A DNA stretch of 64,000 nt from Spirosoma pollinicola (GTDB lineage Bacteria > Bacteroidota > Bacteroidia > Cytophagales > Spirosomataceae). Under the pieces are notes generated by a model. It searched no databases and was not told the DNA's origin. It worked only from the letters and a program-made list of their open reading frames with translations. Positions 63,301 through 64,000 of the stretch are shown one piece after another; position 1 is the stretch's first letter, and every line of letters begins with the position of its first letter. The stretch is from contig NZ_CP025096.1 of assembly GCF_002831565.1 (NCBI RefSeq), positions 248,001 to 312,000 on the forward strand. Reading direction: 5' to 3'. The position numbers were made by a program, and so were the translations under genes.

Positions 63301-63732
63301 CACGTTTGAAATGGCACCGGTTACATCGCTTTTGCGTAAGGTTTGATACCCCACGGCTACCACTTCATTGAGTTGATTGACATCTTCTTTAAGTCTGATG
63401 GCGAGTGTCAGTTGGGAGCCAACCACCACTTCCTGCGTAGCGAAACCAACTGATGAAAATACCAGTGTGGCACCGGGATTTACGTCCAGTGTAAACTTCC
63501 CCAGAGCATCCGTAACGGTGCCTTTCCGGGTTTGTTTTTCAACGATATTGACGCCGGGAATCGGTTGATTTTGCTCATCCGTTACTGTACCCGTTATTGT
63601 CGCGGCATGGCTCAAAAGCCATCGGGCTGTATGTCTGTCAGCCAGCGTTAGTGAGTTGGGAACCAAACTGCCCAGTACCAGCAGGCAAATCAGTAACCTG
63701 CTCAATTTTGTTGAGTAGTGATTCATAATCAT
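60382..63732 (-). CDS. SusC/RagA family TonB-linked outer membrane protein
   Basis: 1116 residues from 63732 (a start at 63726 removes MI). A signal-like segment (LLICLLVLGSLVPNSLTLA) is followed by a CarboxypepD-like domain, ITGTVTDEQNQPIPGVNIVEK. The SusC signature VNQLNEVVAVGYQTLRKSDVTGAI follows. The plug has RVRGIGSINASSDPLYVIDG and DIESIDVLKDAASAAIYGSRA, then SGGVVIITTKRG. The barrel ends RGYNIGAKISF with the terminal Phe. It pairs with the SusD protein encoded downstream. Only 33 bp separate it from the gene upstream, so all three are probably one operon. Confidence 0.95.
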   Translation of the reverse strand: MIMNHYSTKLSRLLICLLVLGSLVPNSLTLADRHTARWLLSHAATITGTVTDEQNQPIPGVNIVEKQTRKGTVTDALGKFTLDVNPGATLVFSSVGFATQEVVVGSQLTLAIRLKEDVNQLNEVVAVGYQTLRKSDVTGAISNVKARELNVTAPTLGQALVGKLAGVQVSQTGGAPYNTTKIRVRGIGSINASSDPLYVIDGFPAGNDVFINPNDIESIDVLKDAASAAIYGSRASGGVVIITTKRGKDGKGKFDYEYQYGINQLAKKVKLLDASGFAQLVIDGRNNTYRDLVQNSGKTWTDAMFSDDNATRIGKVGNAGSVSIPTDIYDFANQKLITPKYNTDWQDALYRNASMSRHNLTFSGGNNGLRYLISGGYQNQQGIIVATKQERVNFRANIDGEISKKFKVGASLFVTSNTNREVQEGRFNQGPILGALIMPPTFRAYDDKGNLVKNEVAAQQPVYGYQTIENPVALAMETNINRKGLRGTYNGTASYEIIPGLIAKANLGLQTYSEKYEYYLPTSLSNGNNPPYSPQAIAAATATALTLSTQNVLAEFTATYTKQLGKHYLNGLVGYTAQKTNLDQISVSAQGFQNDAVQEITAKGADPTNFFQSNTTSSVGFTGTGKQEETLLSYLARAEYNYDGRYYLTAAFRTDGSSRFGPANRWGSFPSLSAGWTISNEPFYTDWLGAASTLKLRGSWGLTGNYNIPLYGYQQTMASPTGAVFGSGTIQTAFYSGALKDQKLGWESTSQFNLGLDVGLFNNRLLLIANTYLSDSYNLLFNQPISAISGATSILTNLRNSKIQNRGYEFQVDGRAISTQDVKLNLSGNISFNRNKVLNMGGANTILVAGAERSYITHITQEGQPVGMFYGFKVIGMVRQKDVDNIAADNAVYNASTQSFPSGYVLKGPARSVASTNPLRPGDLIFQDVNGDGVVTDADKQVIGTPYPKFTYGFSVNASYKEFDASASFNGSYGNQVLDGQDYYVYNMEGSGNQYSTVADRYRSEEQPGNGLVYRASRGGTQSNSTRLSSFYLQDGSYLRCTNITLGYNLPVAGLTKARVSGIRLYVNVNNAFTLTKYKGYNPEVDYNNGANLSPGVDYGKYPLARGYNIGAKISF

Positions 63733-63765
63733 AGGGGTTGTATTATGGTTAGAGAAAAGCCTCTC

Positions 63766-64000
63766 CTACCAGGTGAGGCCTACAAAATGCACGTTACTGG
63801 TTCGTGACGACGTTACGGCCAGGCCCGTAGCCTGATCGTTGAGGAGCGTAAAGCCTTCCAGTTCATCGGCTTTATCGATGTCGATTTCTTTAATCACCTG
63901 CTGTTTGCCTTGCTTAACAGACTGATTCAAATCCACGAATGTGAACCGCCAGCGCCGACCTTCGATCTGATTCTGAATAAGTACGAGTATACCTTTGGAT
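63766..64000 (-). CDS. C-terminal end of an unidentified protein, gene continues beyond the window
   Basis: On the minus strand the frame is open from the right edge to a TAG at 63766-63768, 77 codons. The end reads ...GRRWRFTFVDLNQSVKQGKQ through VTSSRTSNVHFVGLTW. It alternates charged and hydrophobic residues like beta-strands; no motif is recognised. Its stop lies 33 bp before susC, indicating co-transcription. The true length and function lie outside the window. Confidence 0.55.
   Translation of the reverse strand, partial: SKGILVLIQNQIEGRRWRFTFVDLNQSVKQGKQQVIKEIDIDKADELEGFTLLNDQATGLAVTSSRTSNVHFVGLTW

Overview
The window looks like chromosome from a Bacteroidota member of the Cytophagales, most like Spirosoma. 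This is an inference from gene content, not a database result. The supporting signs are several large TonB-dependent receptors with CarboxypepD-like N-terminal domains, a SusC/SusD pair, DUF4386 and DUF1460 proteins, a TPR/coiled-coil/HTH regulator of the Bacteroidota type, lipoproteins with short lipoboxes, TAnnTTTG-like -7 promoter boxes, and starts without clear Shine-Dalgarno sequences. No rRNA, tRNA, CRISPR array, transposase or phage gene was seen.

Layout. 1-1.7 kb: the end of an MFS transporter gene, then a broken sulP/carbonic-anhydrase region in which the N-terminus of a SulP transporter is joined to an N-truncated, frameshifted beta-carbonic anhydrase. 1.9-6.2 kb (minus): beta-phosphoglucomutase, a DUF4386 membrane protein, a small exported barrel-like protein, a Crp/Fnr-type regulator and a PAS histidine kinase. 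6.3-10.1 kb: two divergent GH13 enzymes, one exported and one without a signal peptide, which with pgmB suggest alpha-glucan use. 10.1-23.8 kb: mixed housekeeping and envelope genes (DUF1460, a lipoprotein, S53 peptidase, EamA, an outer-membrane receptor, a beta-lactamase-fold hydrolase, GNAT, a receiver protein, a PhnP-like metallo-hydrolase, an MpaB/Lcp-like oxygenase, mnmE). 23.9-29.4 kb: three GT4 glycosyltransferases around an MsbA-like ABC exporter, probably for a surface glycan or glycolipid.

30-58.7 kb is the most coherent and interesting part. It holds a PQQ dehydrogenase with a heme c site, a lipoprotein joining a YncE-like propeller to a PF04185-type phosphoesterase, an Oar-like TonB receptor, and a TPR-HTH regulator. 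These are followed by two paralogous modules, each a TonB receptor plus a parallel beta-helix lipoprotein. The first module runs into a beta-propeller phytase, the second into a purple-acid-phosphatase-like enzyme. Next come a YncE propeller protein (between the modules), a DUF4405 membrane protein, a Tat-type metallophosphoesterase, a fusion of a glycerophosphodiesterase/PI-PLC-like domain to a PhoA-type alkaline phosphatase, and another purple-acid-phosphatase-like enzyme. I read this as an organophosphate (phytate, phosphodiester, phosphomonoester) scavenging island organised like a polysaccharide-utilization locus, with beta-helix lipoproteins where SusD would normally sit. 58.8-64 kb (minus): a SusD/SusC pair and the 3' end of an upstream gene.

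A second theme is four long imperfect palindromes with unrelated sequences, each filling the gap just before a gene start (20.2, 22.3, 44.7 and 51.6 kb). Strong hairpin terminators separate several transcription units.
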